DNA of 35,305 nucleotides from an uncultured bacterium (GCA_903870275.1 CAIQCK010000080.1:1-35305), one strand, 5' to 3'. Shown: positions 7,868 through 16,901, counted from the stretch's first letter. Numbers and translations are program-made. The notes: generated by a model from the letters alone, not told the origin.

Positions 7868-9109
7868 TCAGCGGGAAACTTGCATACTGGCGCCGATGAC
7901 AAGAATCTGCCCGGCGTAGAACGACAGGCCTTTCGGCAATTGTTTCACGCGCAGCACGGCGGTGTGCTCGCCGGGGGATTGTTCGGGCAGATAGAAGAAT
8001 CGGGCGTATCGCCTGATCTTTTCCGTCTGCAGGCGTTTGATCGTGATCGGGGTTTGGGCCTGATCCACTGTCACCTCGACTTCCGTCCCGCTGCCTTGAG
8101 GGATGTCGCTGAAACCGAGGGTCGTGCCGTTCCATTTGACCGTGATGGTCTCATCGGCCTTGTCGCATTTCATCGCGCCGCGCAGCATCGCATCCGTGCG
8201 GCCAAAGTCTTCCCGGTAGATGGCATCCGTTTTCGTATCCACGGCTTTCCAGCCCGGACTCAGCGCGGCTTGGGTGATCGGCGCAAGCGACGCCGACTCC
8301 CAGCAGCGGGTTTCCAGCGGCGCGGGAAGTGGATGTGCCTGCGGTTTGCCCGCGTTCTTCATCGCGAGCATGGAGCGGGCAATCACGTCCCGATAGACAT
8401 CGTGGCCTTCGTTGCCGGGATGCACGCCGTCCTTGGAGAAGACCCATTTCCCGGTCACGGCGGTGTCGCCTCTGAAAATGAGTTCGCCCGCCTTCTCGCG
8501 TTTGGCGATCTCGACCCCGAGATCGATCGAGGGGATGCCGTAGGCGTTGGCGACTGTCTCCATGATCGCGCCGAACGAGGTCTGTTTTCCCGCCTGCAAA
8601 TCCTTGAGCATGCCAAGCGACAGGGTGTAAACGAGACAGATGTCCGTTCGCGGATTCTGCCTCCAAATCTGGCGCACGATGCCTTCCACGGACTTGGCTT
8701 CATAACCGCCGCCGCCGTTCACGCGATGCTCCATGAAAACCAAATCCGGATTTTTGGAAAGAACATCCGTCGCGATCCGGCACGCCCCGTAATCCGAGCC
8801 GGTTCCCGAAATCGCGGCGTTGATCTCGATCAACTCCACGTTGGGATACTGCGCCTTGAACCACGCAAAACTCTTCGGTCGCCAGCCGTTCGCCGCGGTG
8901 ATGCTGCCGCCGAGGTAGGCAATGCGCGCCGGTCCGCCTGCCGCCAGCTTGGCGAAGAAGTTTGGAAGGCCGTCACGCACGCGCAATTCCCCGGCCGTCT
9001 TCGGATCATAGGGTGAACGAGAGGCATCTAGTGTGGGATCGACGGCATACAGCCCGGCTGGCTGTGCCAGCAGCACGGCGGCGAGAGCGAGGGTTGCGAT
9101 TTTGTTCAT
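7868..9109 (-). CDS. Exported SGNH/GDSL-family hydrolase (probable carbohydrate esterase)
   Basis: A protein of 413 aa with a signal peptide (MNKIATLALAAVLLAQPAGLYA). Block I is AYLGGSIT with nucleophile Ser69; an oxyanion Gly lies in SGTGSDYG (102-108); Asn131 sits in HRVNGGG; the catalytic Asp227/His230 pair is in DGVHPGNEGH. The region after about residue 260 is beta-rich and probably forms an accessory jelly roll. The start codon overlaps the stop of the upstream GH31 gene by 4 bp (ATGA, 9106-9109), so the two are translationally coupled. Such enzymes typically remove acyl groups from polysaccharides; together with the GH31 enzyme this suggests de-esterification and debranching of one glycan. 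The substrate is not determined. Confidence 0.85.
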   Translation of the reverse strand: MNKIATLALAAVLLAQPAGLYAVDPTLDASRSPYDPKTAGELRVRDGLPNFFAKLAAGGPARIAYLGGSITAANGWRPKSFAWFKAQYPNVELIEINAAISGTGSDYGACRIATDVLSKNPDLVFMEHRVNGGGGYEAKSVEGIVRQIWRQNPRTDICLVYTLSLGMLKDLQAGKQTSFGAIMETVANAYGIPSIDLGVEIAKREKAGELIFRGDTAVTGKWVFSKDGVHPGNEGHDVYRDVIARSMLAMKNAGKPQAHPLPAPLETRCWESASLAPITQAALSPGWKAVDTKTDAIYREDFGRTDAMLRGAMKCDKADETITVKWNGTTLGFSDIPQGSGTEVEVTVDQAQTPITIKRLQTEKIRRYARFFYLPEQSPGEHTAVLRVKQLPKGLSFYAGQILVIGASMQVSR

Positions 9110-10695
9110 GGGCGTTCCTGTCGTTCGAAGTGAAGCAGACGCGCGAGGGGGACATCGAAAGTTTTTTGGACAGGGCCGGTGATTGTGCCGCCGTCATCGG
9201 CTTTCCAGGTGCCGGGCGGAATCAGCACGGTGCGCGAGGTGCCTTTGGCCACCATCGGGGCCACCATCAGATCATCGCCCATCAGGAACTGGTTTTTGAC
9301 ATTTTCGTAGCCACCGTTGGGGAACACGTAGGCCAGCGGGCGCAAGATCGGTTCGCCCGTGGCGGCGCTGGCTTTGGCGAGTTCGAGGATGCGCGGAGTG
9401 AACCGCATGCGCAGCGTCACGGCTTGTTTGACCGCGGTCAGGTGCGCGGCATCCAGCACGCGCCACGGCGCCACGGAGAACTGCATCATCGGCGCGAGCG
9501 CGTGGACCTGCGCGGACCGCACCACCAGGTCCTGGTCAATGGTCGCCTGGTTGAGGAACGAACTGAATTCGCCGCCGCCGATCAGATCGGGACAGACAAA
9601 CGTGTAACCCATCAGCCCGGCGGCGATCATGTCGGGAATGAGTTTTTCGAGATCGCCCCAGGCGTGGCTCTTGTCGCGCAGACGCTGCACCAGCGGCCGG
9701 CCCGCGAGCTTCCAACAAGCCCGGTATTCGTTGAGCGGAAAGGCGAGACCGATCTCGCCGAAGAGCCGGGCGTGCTCGTTCGCGTCGAGTTTCTCATGGG
9801 CGAGATAACGCGCTTTGTAGAACGTCGTGTCGCCCGCATCGAGCTTGAAACCATCCACGCCGCAGGTCATTTGCAGGCGCGCGAGTTCGCCGGTAAACCA
9901 CGCTTTGGCGGCCGGGTTCGAAAGGTCGAGCATGGCGCTCTTGCCATTCCACCACTTGACCATCGCGGGATCGCCGGGTTGATCCATAAAGAAGGCGTTC
10001 TTCTTGGCCAGGGCGCGGTAAACGTCGCTGTCCGGGCTGACGAAAGGACAGACCCAGACCATGACCTTGAAACCCAGCGCGTGAAGCTCATTCATCATGG
10101 CCTTGGGATTTGGAAAGCGGCCGGGATGGAAGGTCCACTTGCCGTAGTCTTCCTGCCAGTTGTCGTCAATCATCAACACACCGGGCGGCAGGCCGTTGTC
10201 CACGATGGCGTGGGCGTATTTGAGCACGTCCCGCTGGTTCTGGTCATACATCAACTCGATCCAGGTGTTGTATTGCGGCGTGGCAAAAAGCGCGCGGTCC
10301 GGCATTTTGCCATCGGTCGGGAAAAAGCTCCGGGACGCGTGGCGATAGGCATCGCGCAAGTTCTGTCCCGCCTGGCCGTAGCGAAACGTGTTGCCCGCCG
10401 ACGTGACGCGCAGGGCCTTATCCTTGAAGTCGAACCGGAAAGCCTTTTCGCACCAGACATAACGGCCCTTCGAGGAGACGAGCAACGGCGCGTACTGATT
10501 GCCGCGGTTGTCGCCATCCAGATTGATGTCAATGGGCGTGACACCGTAAGGCATCTTGGTGCCGAGGGTGACGGCACCGCCCCACCAGACTTCGTTGGGG
10601 AGGAGGTCGAGCTTGAGTTCCGACTGCGCGGTGTTCTGGGCGAAGATCGTCGTTGAGACGAGGAGGACAAGGCTGGGAAGATGGCGGATGTTCAT
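9106..10695 (-). CDS. Exported glycoside hydrolase family 31 enzyme
   Basis: A protein of 529 aa with a short signal peptide (cleavage near IFAQ-N). It has the GH31 barrel: GVLMIDDNWQEDYGKWTFHPGRFP (about 172-195), the nucleophile Asp286 in DGFKLDAGD, a likely acid/base Asp348 in HAWGDL, and a PDLIGGGEF segment corresponding to the conserved DIGGF region. The C-terminal beta part ends with a DDLMVAP motif typical of the family. The compact size and the KLDAGD nucleophile motif resemble the MYORG/YihQ-like branch rather than classical alpha-glucosidases, so an alpha-galactosidase-like specificity is possible but unproven. An AGGA lies before ATG 10695. First gene of a two-gene unit with the SGNH hydrolase. 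Confidence 0.88.
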   Translation of the reverse strand: MNIRHLPSLVLLVSTTIFAQNTAQSELKLDLLPNEVWWGGAVTLGTKMPYGVTPIDINLDGDNRGNQYAPLLVSSKGRYVWCEKAFRFDFKDKALRVTSAGNTFRYGQAGQNLRDAYRHASRSFFPTDGKMPDRALFATPQYNTWIELMYDQNQRDVLKYAHAIVDNGLPPGVLMIDDNWQEDYGKWTFHPGRFPNPKAMMNELHALGFKVMVWVCPFVSPDSDVYRALAKKNAFFMDQPGDPAMVKWWNGKSAMLDLSNPAAKAWFTGELARLQMTCGVDGFKLDAGDTTFYKARYLAHEKLDANEHARLFGEIGLAFPLNEYRACWKLAGRPLVQRLRDKSHAWGDLEKLIPDMIAAGLMGYTFVCPDLIGGGEFSSFLNQATIDQDLVVRSAQVHALAPMMQFSVAPWRVLDAAHLTAVKQAVTLRMRFTPRILELAKASAATGEPILRPLAYVFPNGGYENVKNQFLMGDDLMVAPMVAKGTSRTVLIPPGTWKADDGGTITGPVQKTFDVPLARLLHFERQERP

Positions 10696-10938
10696 GATGG
10701 ATTCCTGGGTCAGTATTTCATGGCCGTTTCACCAGCCGTGTGCGGCGGGGTCAGCGGCGAGGGACGGAAATTCACTTCGGTTCATTCGATGCACTTCGCA
10801 ACCTTCACCAATTGATAATTTCACTCCCCGTGTTTACAGGGAATCGAAATTCATAGTCAACAACGACACTGTCTGCTACCTCATGATTTCCATGCCAATT
10901 CACCAGCAGTTCCGGTCAGTCCGTGATGTCCGTGTCGC

Positions 10939-10967
10939 TTGAAACGGTCGTCGTTGGCTGATAGCGT
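10939..10967 (+). promoter_or_regulatory. TTGAAA-17-TAGCGT promoter, leaderless arrangement
   Basis: TTGAAA (10939-10944), exactly 17 bp, TAGCGT (10962-10967), then 10 nt to ATG 10978 with no SD. The expected start of transcription is about 4 nt before the ATG. The TTG of the -35 box is in frame with the gene and could be mistaken for its start codon. The rest of the intergenic DNA (10696-10938) shows no gene. Confidence 0.6.
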
Positions 10968-10977
10968 GACTCACATC

Positions 10978-13900
10978 ATGCAATGGTTGTTGAGGTTGGC
11001 AGGTGGAACGGTGCTCTGGGCCTGTGTGTGCGCCTGGGTTGGGGCGCAGGATCGCGAATACGTTTGCCGCTTCACGCATTCGGCGCCGGCGATTGATGGC
11101 GACCTGACAGATGCTTGCTGGAACGCCGCCGAACCGTCGCCAGTCTTCTACACACTCGGTTCCGCCGCCGAGAAAGTTCCATCGCGCATGACGGTGCGGT
11201 TCTTGTGCGATGACGAGCGTCTCTATATCGCCGTGGACGCCGAATCACGGCCAGGGAAAGAGCCGGTCGCACAACAAGAACGCCAACGCGATGGCGCGGT
11301 GTTCAACGACGATTCGGTCGAAGTGTTTCTGCACACGTCACCGACCGGGGCGGACTACTATCACTTCGCGCTGAATTGCGATAACGCGGTCTTCGATGCG
11401 CATGTGGATCCGAAGGCGATGCCGGGGCAGGGTGCGAAGTGGAATGCCGATTGGGCGCATGCGACGAGAAAGCGCCCGGGCGGATGGAGTGCCGAAATGG
11501 CGATCCCGTTCAAATCGCTTGGCGCGAAACCTCCTCCGCAAGGTTTTGTCTGGCTCGTCAAGGTCGGCAGCAACGCGCCCGGCTACCCGCACGCGATGTG
11601 GCCGCAAAACCCCAGTGCGTCGTTTCACGAACCGACGGCCGTGGGCTATCTGATCTTCCGCGACCGAAGTCTGCTGGCCAACGGGAACGTCGAAGGCCCG
11701 ATCAACGCAAACGGCGTGCCGGAAGGCTGGTCGTTTGTCTATCACGATGCGGAAGGCAAGGGGGTCATCCGCGTGAGCGATACGGGCGCGCCCGAAGGCA
11801 AACGATGCATCCGCTACGAGAAGACAACGGCGGAAATGTGGTTCCCGCAACTCTGGTTGAAGCCCGTTCCAATCCAGCCGCATTCCGCCTATCAGTTCTC
11901 GTTGTTGGTGAATTCCGAGAAACGGTTCGTGGTGCGTTACTCGTTGTTCGACACCGCCGGCAACCGCGTCCGCAAGTCCAGTTCGGAGCAGGTGTCCACG
12001 AAAGGTTACGAGCGACGCACGGTGTCGTTTCGCGTTGAGGACGACGCGGCGATGTTGGGTGTCGGCGTGCAACTATCGCAGACCACCGGCGTCATCTGGG
12101 CGGATGATGCGAGGCTGGAACGGGTCAATGGTATCGAGTTCAAGCGCCGGCAACTGCCCGACGAGCATCGCTATCATAAACTCGATCGGCTGGCGGCGCG
12201 CCGGCCGTTCAAGCCCCGCGCGCAGGTCATGCACGGCGACTCGATCCAGCCGGAGCGCGTCATCTTCAAGGACTCCGCCACGGGCGCCGCGATCTGGCGG
12301 TTGACCGACACGCCGGGTGGCTCGACGCGACATTTCTACATGGAGATCCCGCCGTGGAACTGCGACGGATCGGCGATTGCCCTTTACTCATCCGACTGGG
12401 ACGGCAAGTTCAGCGTGTTGCTTTCGCCCGACGCCAGCTCAATGACGAAACTGCCCATCGCCGCCGCCGGCTACACGTGGGATCGCAATGATCCTGATCG
12501 GCTTTACTACTGCAAAGGCGCTGAAGATGGAAAGGCGGCAGCGATTCGCTACTCGCTGAAGGACAACAAGGAAACAGTCCTCGGAACGTTTGTTGGCGGC
12601 GCAAGCGTCTGGCCGATCAGTCAGGACAACAAATATCTGTTGATTCGCGAGTCCTTTCCCAACGTGCCGTGGAGTCAGAGAAGCCGCGTTCATCTGCTCT
12701 CACTCGACGGCAAGGAAAATGTCGTGCTCGATCCGAAAGGCCAGATTCACCAGTTGTGGTTCACGAAGCTGCCGGACCACTCGGTCGAGTTCGAATACGA
12801 GCACGGCGGCTACAAGCCGGGTGACTATCCCGAAGGCAACTTCATGATGCGCACCGACGTCTCGATCAAACGCATCTATGGCGGCGAGGGCTTGTGGGCC
12901 GGTCATCGCGCGCATAGTCCATCGGGCAAACTCATGGTGCCCGGCGGGCAATTGCAGACCGTGAACAAACTCACCGGCGAGATCACGCCGCTGGCCAACG
13001 CGAGCAGCAATCATCAGTCGTGGGAAACCGACGAGTCGTGGCTCGCCGCGAGCGCGGACCCGCATCTCATTCGTTTCGCAGCCGATGGCCGGGGCTTCGT
13101 GCATCGCATTGGATCGCACAACTCCGGTATCGGCCACTCGACTTACTGGACCGAGGCGCATCCGGCGATGAGTCCTGACGGCACCAAGCTCGGCTATGCC
13201 TCCTCGATGCTCGGTGACATTGATTTCTATTTCATGGTTATGATGTTGCCCGGCCGGCCGGAACGTCCGACCGCAAAGGCTGACGGCGGCAACGTCAGGT
13301 TGAACTGGCAGCCGCCGAAGCATGCCAGGGAAATCGCCGGCTATCTCGTTTACCGCTCGCGGCACAGCGGCGGGCCTTTCGAGCAGATCACCCGGACCGC
13401 CGTTGCGGACTGCAACTTTGCGGATGCACCGCCGGAGCCGGGACCATTCTATTACTGCGTCACGTCGCTCGAACGCTGCGGTTTGGAGAGTCTGAAATCA
13501 GCCGAGGTCTGTTCCGATCCGGCGTGGCATGGGCCGGTTCGGCATGTGTTCGAGGCCGAGCTGGCGTCGGTGGCCGCGCCGCCGGCGATGGAGGAATTCG
13601 ATACGAGTGCATCGGGGCTTTATTCCATGAACCTCGGCCGGGACAAACCCGCGAAGGATTTCACGATACGGTTTGAGGTGCCGCGCGGCGGCACGTATGC
13701 GGTGTGGCTCCGCGTGAAAAGCACGGACAACCCGTTCAGCCTCGCATGCCGGTTGGACGGCGGAGTCGTGACGATGCGCTCGGATCGCGAAGGCGGCTGG
13801 CGATGGATCAAGCTGGTTGAAGGCGCGGAGCTTGCGACGGGCGTGCACCTGCTCGGTCTGGTTCCGAACGTTCCGTATGTCTCGGTGGATCAACTGCTCG

Positions 13901-14694
13901 TGACCGACGACCTCGTTCAGCCCACGGGAGCGGAGGCTGCGGATGCAACCCCGCCGCCATCACCCACTCATCTCACGGCCCGCGCGACGGGCAGCTACTC
14001 CATCCATCTCGAATGGCAGGCGGCGGACTGTCCCGACTTCCATCATTTCAACCTTTACGTCTCCGAGTCGCCCGACTGCGAGGCGCGCCAGGAAAATCTC
14101 ATCGCATCGCCTTCGACGAAGATCTACATCCACTGGGGTCTGCTCGCAGGCAAAACGTATTACTACCGGGTCGCCGCCGTTGACCGCGCAGGCAACGAAA
14201 GCCAGCCGTCTCCCATCGCCACGGTCTCGACGCCGTCGATCGCCGAACGCGTGTTCACGAAATGTGACATAAAATGGCGCACGGAGAACTCGCCGCAAGC
14301 GGATGTCGCTTTCGAGTCTGCCGCCGATACTGACATCGTCATCTGGACAAAGTGGCAAAGCTTCGAGACAAAACCGTCCGCCGCCAGGGAATTCTTCGGT
14401 CTTTTTTTGGATGGCAGGCCGTTGGGCAGTCAGAAAATCCGATTCGGCTACATTTGCGTCGGCCACGGCGGGCCGGTGCCCGGTCACTGGTTGTGGAACT
14501 TCACCGCGCCGCAGGCGGGCGGGTTGGGCACCGAGCGATTTGGTTTCCACGTCGGCAAAGGCAGGCACATATTGAAACTCACCGCGGCCAGGGATACCGA
14601 CTTCGAGTGCGGCGGCATCATCATTACGAACGACCTCGGCTTTATGCCAACGGACGCTTATACCAGTTTCATGCCGTTGCGAGTGTCGCCATAG
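10978..14694 (+). CDS. Large exported multidomain CBM9 / beta-propeller / Fn3 protein
   Basis: A protein of 1238 aa starting at ATG 10978, which begins a good signal peptide (MQWLLRLAGGTVLWACVCAWVGA). Likely domain order: CBM9-like domain (27-215: APAIDGDLTDACWNAA, DDSVEVFLHT, GWSAEMAIPFKSLG); jelly roll (218-385); beta-propeller (400-745: SPDGTKLGYASS, HSTYWTEAHPAMS); fibronectin III (about 750-835, YLVYRS, FYYCVTS); jelly-roll ligand-binding module (about 840-955, GGTYAVWLRVKS); second fibronectin III (965-1060, YYYRVAAVDRAGNES); C-terminal beta domain (1070-1238). The propeller resembles the oligogalacturonate lyase-like group in its histidine-rich HSTYWTEAHP segment, but I cannot confirm metal ligands or activity. 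Probably a secreted polysaccharide-binding or degrading protein. It is transcribed alone, divergent from the GH31-SGNH pair. Confidence 0.85.
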   Translation: MQWLLRLAGGTVLWACVCAWVGAQDREYVCRFTHSAPAIDGDLTDACWNAAEPSPVFYTLGSAAEKVPSRMTVRFLCDDERLYIAVDAESRPGKEPVAQQERQRDGAVFNDDSVEVFLHTSPTGADYYHFALNCDNAVFDAHVDPKAMPGQGAKWNADWAHATRKRPGGWSAEMAIPFKSLGAKPPPQGFVWLVKVGSNAPGYPHAMWPQNPSASFHEPTAVGYLIFRDRSLLANGNVEGPINANGVPEGWSFVYHDAEGKGVIRVSDTGAPEGKRCIRYEKTTAEMWFPQLWLKPVPIQPHSAYQFSLLVNSEKRFVVRYSLFDTAGNRVRKSSSEQVSTKGYERRTVSFRVEDDAAMLGVGVQLSQTTGVIWADDARLERVNGIEFKRRQLPDEHRYHKLDRLAARRPFKPRAQVMHGDSIQPERVIFKDSATGAAIWRLTDTPGGSTRHFYMEIPPWNCDGSAIALYSSDWDGKFSVLLSPDASSMTKLPIAAAGYTWDRNDPDRLYYCKGAEDGKAAAIRYSLKDNKETVLGTFVGGASVWPISQDNKYLLIRESFPNVPWSQRSRVHLLSLDGKENVVLDPKGQIHQLWFTKLPDHSVEFEYEHGGYKPGDYPEGNFMMRTDVSIKRIYGGEGLWAGHRAHSPSGKLMVPGGQLQTVNKLTGEITPLANASSNHQSWETDESWLAASADPHLIRFAADGRGFVHRIGSHNSGIGHSTYWTEAHPAMSPDGTKLGYASSMLGDIDFYFMVMMLPGRPERPTAKADGGNVRLNWQPPKHAREIAGYLVYRSRHSGGPFEQITRTAVADCNFADAPPEPGPFYYCVTSLERCGLESLKSAEVCSDPAWHGPVRHVFEAELASVAAPPAMEEFDTSASGLYSMNLGRDKPAKDFTIRFEVPRGGTYAVWLRVKSTDNPFSLACRLDGGVVTMRSDREGGWRWIKLVEGAELATGVHLLGLVPNVPYVSVDQLLVTDDLVQPTGAEAADATPPPSPTHLTARATGSYSIHLEWQAADCPDFHHFNLYVSESPDCEARQENLIASPSTKIYIHWGLLAGKTYYYRVAAVDRAGNESQPSPIATVSTPSIAERVFTKCDIKWRTENSPQADVAFESAADTDIVIWTKWQSFETKPSAAREFFGLFLDGRPLGSQKIRFGYICVGHGGPVPGHWLWNFTAPQAGGLGTERFGFHVGKGRHILKLTAARDTDFECGGIIITNDLGFMPTDAYTSFMPLRVSP

Positions 14695-14763
14695 AGTGGC
14701 AACCAGCAGTGGATTAGAGCACATGAGCGGTGCCAAAGACGCGCGATCACTTGGCGTTAACGT

Positions 14764-14923
14764 GGCCTCGCTTTTTATGGTCAAGCGATGTGAAAATCTG
14801 GGGTCTCGAGAAGGGATCGGAATCAAAAGCAAGCGATATGCGACAGAAGAGAAGGTTCGAATTCTGCGGGAAACCAGCAGCGGCAAGACCGTGTTGGAGG
14901 TCTGCAGGAAGCCGAACGCCTGA
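14764..14923 (+). mobile_element. IS3-type orfA 5'-end remnant (copy 1)
   Basis: Residues KRYATEEKVRILRETSSGKTVLEVCRKPN (14831-14920) match the N-terminal helix-turn-helix start of IS3-family OrfA transposase subunits, and a stop (TGA 14921-14923) then ends the frame where the family normally continues with its second helix. About 65 bp of upstream DNA is also shared with the second copy at 19559. No orfB and no downstream transposase sequence follow. Confidence 0.65.
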
Positions 14924-14945
14924 CTGCCTGGTTTCCGCAACACCC

Positions 14946-15051
14946 CTTGCTTAATCCTCCAGTGGTGGCAAATTGAGATGGCACAGCGAGAGAATTCGGT
15001 GATGACTCTCAAAGCCAAAACTGGAATTTGATCGTTGTGCTATTTGTTTGC
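14946..15051. repeat. 106-bp dispersed repeat (copy A), upstream of the 15136 gene
   Basis: This aligns without gaps to 16694-16799 over 106 bp at roughly 63% identity by my count. The best conserved parts are the ends (CCAGnGGTGGCAnATTGA and TGTGCTAnTTnTTTGC). It begins 22 bp after the IS3 remnant and ends 84 bp before ATG 15136. Copy B is located similarly, 102 bp before ATG 16902. Confidence 0.6.
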
Positions 15052-15135
15052 GCGGCTGGCTCAACGCAGCGACCGGATATGAGGACAGCAGACAACGGTG
15101 AGTGATCGTTCACATGGGTGGAAGGAGAAAACATC

Positions 15136-15855
15136 ATGAAACGCATTTTAGTCCTGGGAAGCCTCGCGGTTCTGACCGTGATCATACCGCAGACGATTCA
15201 CGCCGAGGACAAAACTGGAAAGCCAGAGCGCCCATGGAGCAATTCATTCTCACCAGACAAGGCGGACCTCGTTGCCATTGGCAAAAACACCTACTTCATT
15301 CTGTTGCCGAGCTACCGGCTGTATCTCGAGCACGGGAAAGACGCGCTCGTGATCCACGTTTTGAACGAGACCAAGGTGGTTGACGGGGTGGAAACCCGGG
15401 TGGTCGAGGAGCGGGAGACGAAGGATGGCAAGCTGGTCGAGGTGTCCAGAAATTATTTTGCCATCAGCAAGACGACGGGTGACGTTTATTACTTCGGCGA
15501 GGATGTGGACATCTACAAGGACGGTAAGGTCACGGGCCACGAAGGGTCGTGGCTGGCGGGAGAGAACGGAGCCAAGTTTGGTCTGATGATGCCCGGCAGA
15601 CCCCGGGTGGGACAGAAGTATTACCATGAAATGGCCCCAGGAGTTGCGATGGACCGCGCGGAAATCACCGGTCGCGACGTAACCTTCAAGACGCTCATGG
15701 GAACCTACGAGAAATGCCTTCGCACCCGGGAGACGAGCGCTCTGAATAGCGGCAGCGAGGAAAAACTGTATGGCATGGATACAGGGTTGATCAAGGACGG
15801 GGATCTGGTTCTGGTCAACGTGTTTTGTCCACCCAAGGGCACCATCGTGCCATAA
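15136..15855 (+). CDS. Exported protein of unknown function
   Basis: A protein of 239 aa. The start at ATG 15136 is chosen because GGAAGGAGAAAAC precedes it at the right distance and it opens a signal peptide (MKRILVLGSLAVLTVIIPQTIHA-ED). The mature part is rich in beta-strands (YFILLPSYRLYLEHG, LVIHVLNETKVVDGVETRVVEERET, DVYYFGEDVDIYKDGKV, GTYEKCLRTRETSAL), with charged hairpins and no obvious catalytic motif. I do not recognise a named family; a periplasmic or secreted lipocalin-like or jelly-roll fold would be compatible. It stands alone between repeat-containing intergenic regions. Confidence 0.75.
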   Translation: MKRILVLGSLAVLTVIIPQTIHAEDKTGKPERPWSNSFSPDKADLVAIGKNTYFILLPSYRLYLEHGKDALVIHVLNETKVVDGVETRVVEERETKDGKLVEVSRNYFAISKTTGDVYYFGEDVDIYKDGKVTGHEGSWLAGENGAKFGLMMPGRPRVGQKYYHEMAPGVAMDRAEITGRDVTFKTLMGTYEKCLRTRETSALNSGSEEKLYGMDTGLIKDGDLVLVNVFCPPKGTIVP

Positions 15856-15960
15856 ACAAGAGCTATTGAAGTGACCGCCATTGCTGAGACCTATCCGGTC
15901 AGCAGGATCGTCAACTCACCTGCGAACGACACGTCTGGTTGTCTGGTCGCAACTACGCCC

Positions 15961-15983
15961 CTTGCGAAATGATCCAGAGGTGG
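15961..15983. repeat. Partial copy (C) of the dispersed repeat
   Basis: CTTGCGAAATGATCCAGAGGTGG repeats the first ~23 bp of the 106-bp element (copy B reads CTTGCAAAATGACCCAGAGGTGG). Homology stops after GGTGG. It lies in the 190-bp gap before the small membrane protein gene. Confidence 0.55.
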
Positions 15984-16028
15984 TCCGGAGTAGGGTAACG
16001 CCCCATAGGCAAGGATCGGCCCATCGCG

Positions 16029-16034
16029 TAACGT
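16029..16034 (+). promoter_or_regulatory. Candidate -10 box (TAACGT) of the small membrane protein gene
   Basis: TAACGT lies 11 nt before ATG 16046, the same distance as the TAGCGT boxes of other genes in this window, and no SD is present. No convincing -35 is visible 16-18 bp upstream, so support is weak. Confidence 0.3.
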
Positions 16035-16045
16035 ATCTGCAATAG

Positions 16046-16324
16046 ATGGATAAAACCGCCTTCGCTTTCTGGCTGACTGTGACTGGAACCCTTTGCTGGG
16101 TTGTTTGTTTTTGGTGGATGTATCGGATTTCAACCAAACAGAATGCCTTTTTGAATCAACTTCAGGCGCAGGGCAAGCGCATTGAAAAGTTGTCCAAGCT
16201 CGAACATGACCTCATCAAGGAAGTGCATCCGCAGGTCGGGGAGATTAAGGATGGGATGGACGCGATGGTTGCCGCCGCGAAGGAAAATGCTGAAACCAAT
16301 TCTCCTGTATCCAAACACAAGTAG
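16046..16324 (+). CDS. Small single-pass membrane protein with coiled-coil tail
   Basis: A protein of 92 aa. Residues 6-27 (AFAFWLTVTGTLCWVVCFWWMY) form one transmembrane helix with an N-out or N-in short tail. Residues 30-85 are charged with heptad-like spacing (QNAFLNQLQAQGKRIEKLSKLEHDLIKEV), suggesting a coiled coil. The organisation resembles small membrane proteins that scaffold or oligomerise at the inner membrane, but no family can be named. It uses a near-leaderless start (no SD). Confidence 0.6.
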   Translation: MDKTAFAFWLTVTGTLCWVVCFWWMYRISTKQNAFLNQLQAQGKRIEKLSKLEHDLIKEVHPQVGEIKDGMDAMVAAAKENAETNSPVSKHK

Positions 16325-16586
16325 GGGCAAAGAACAACACCGAGAATCGGGAGGACCGTGTGTATCGCGGTGCCATTAACCCAGCGGGCAATCGCATACA
16401 CCATTGGACTGGGCATGTGGATTCGGGGAACGTGGAGACTTTTGAGCTGCAATTCTGTTTGAATTGACGAAATCTTCTTTTCGTCACAGAGAATGCCACC
16501 GAGCGTTGGACAGGGCGGAAGCAGTCCTAGTGAGATGAGGTTCGAGGTGACGCCGCAAAACGGCGCTGGTTTTGATATTCGGTTTT
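16325..16586. other. Non-coding stretch without recognisable feature
   Basis: No reading frame with protein-like composition is visible on either strand. A short hairpin GACGAAA-TCTTC-TTTTCGTC lies at about 16466-16485 without a following T-run that would make it a convincing terminator. Confidence 0.5.
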
Positions 16587-16663
16587 TGTGGGAGGTGATT
16601 TCTCGGGCAATCGGTCTACTCGGAGGTTCGGTCGTTCCCCTTGATAACAAGGGGCCTCCCACA
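16587..16663. repeat. Inverted-repeat element, possible terminator
   Basis: TGTGGGAGG (16587-16595) is exactly complementary to CCTCCCACA (16655-16663). An inner stem CCCCTTG-ATAA-CAAGGGG (16637-16654) sits next to the right arm, and a T-rich TTTTTCTTTT follows. It could be a small MITE or a terminator for the upstream small membrane protein gene. Confidence 0.4.
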
Positions 16664-16693
16664 TTTTTCTTTTGTCTGCCATCGCTTCGAACT

Positions 16694-16799
16694 CTTGCAA
16701 AATGACCCAGAGGTGGCATATTGATTCAGCACAACGTGAGAGAAAAGTTCCTGACGTGAAACTCAGAACAAAAACTCGAACGATGTGCTAATTTTTTGC
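16694..16799. repeat. 106-bp dispersed repeat (copy B), upstream of the 16902 gene
   Basis: Ungapped partner of 14946-15051. The strongest conservation is at positions 1-30 and 91-106 of the element. It ends 102 bp before ATG 16902. Confidence 0.6.
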
Positions 16800-16901
16800 C
16801 CCCGATTCTGAGACGGTGCGGTGATGTGTTAAAGCATTGCTCCCACGAGACTGGTTGGTTATCCTCCGTTTGGTCGCCAATTCCATTCATGGAGGTTTAA
16901 C

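Noticed and set aside
7781..10656. Long plus-strand frames of 411 and 564 codons
   Set aside because: They are antisense to the SGNH and GH31 genes, which have signal peptides and complete catalytic motifs; the plus-strand products show no family features.
16162..16719. 185-codon minus-strand frame
   Set aside because: It overlaps the small membrane protein gene and an inverted repeat, has no SD or family-like motif, and its composition is not protein-like.
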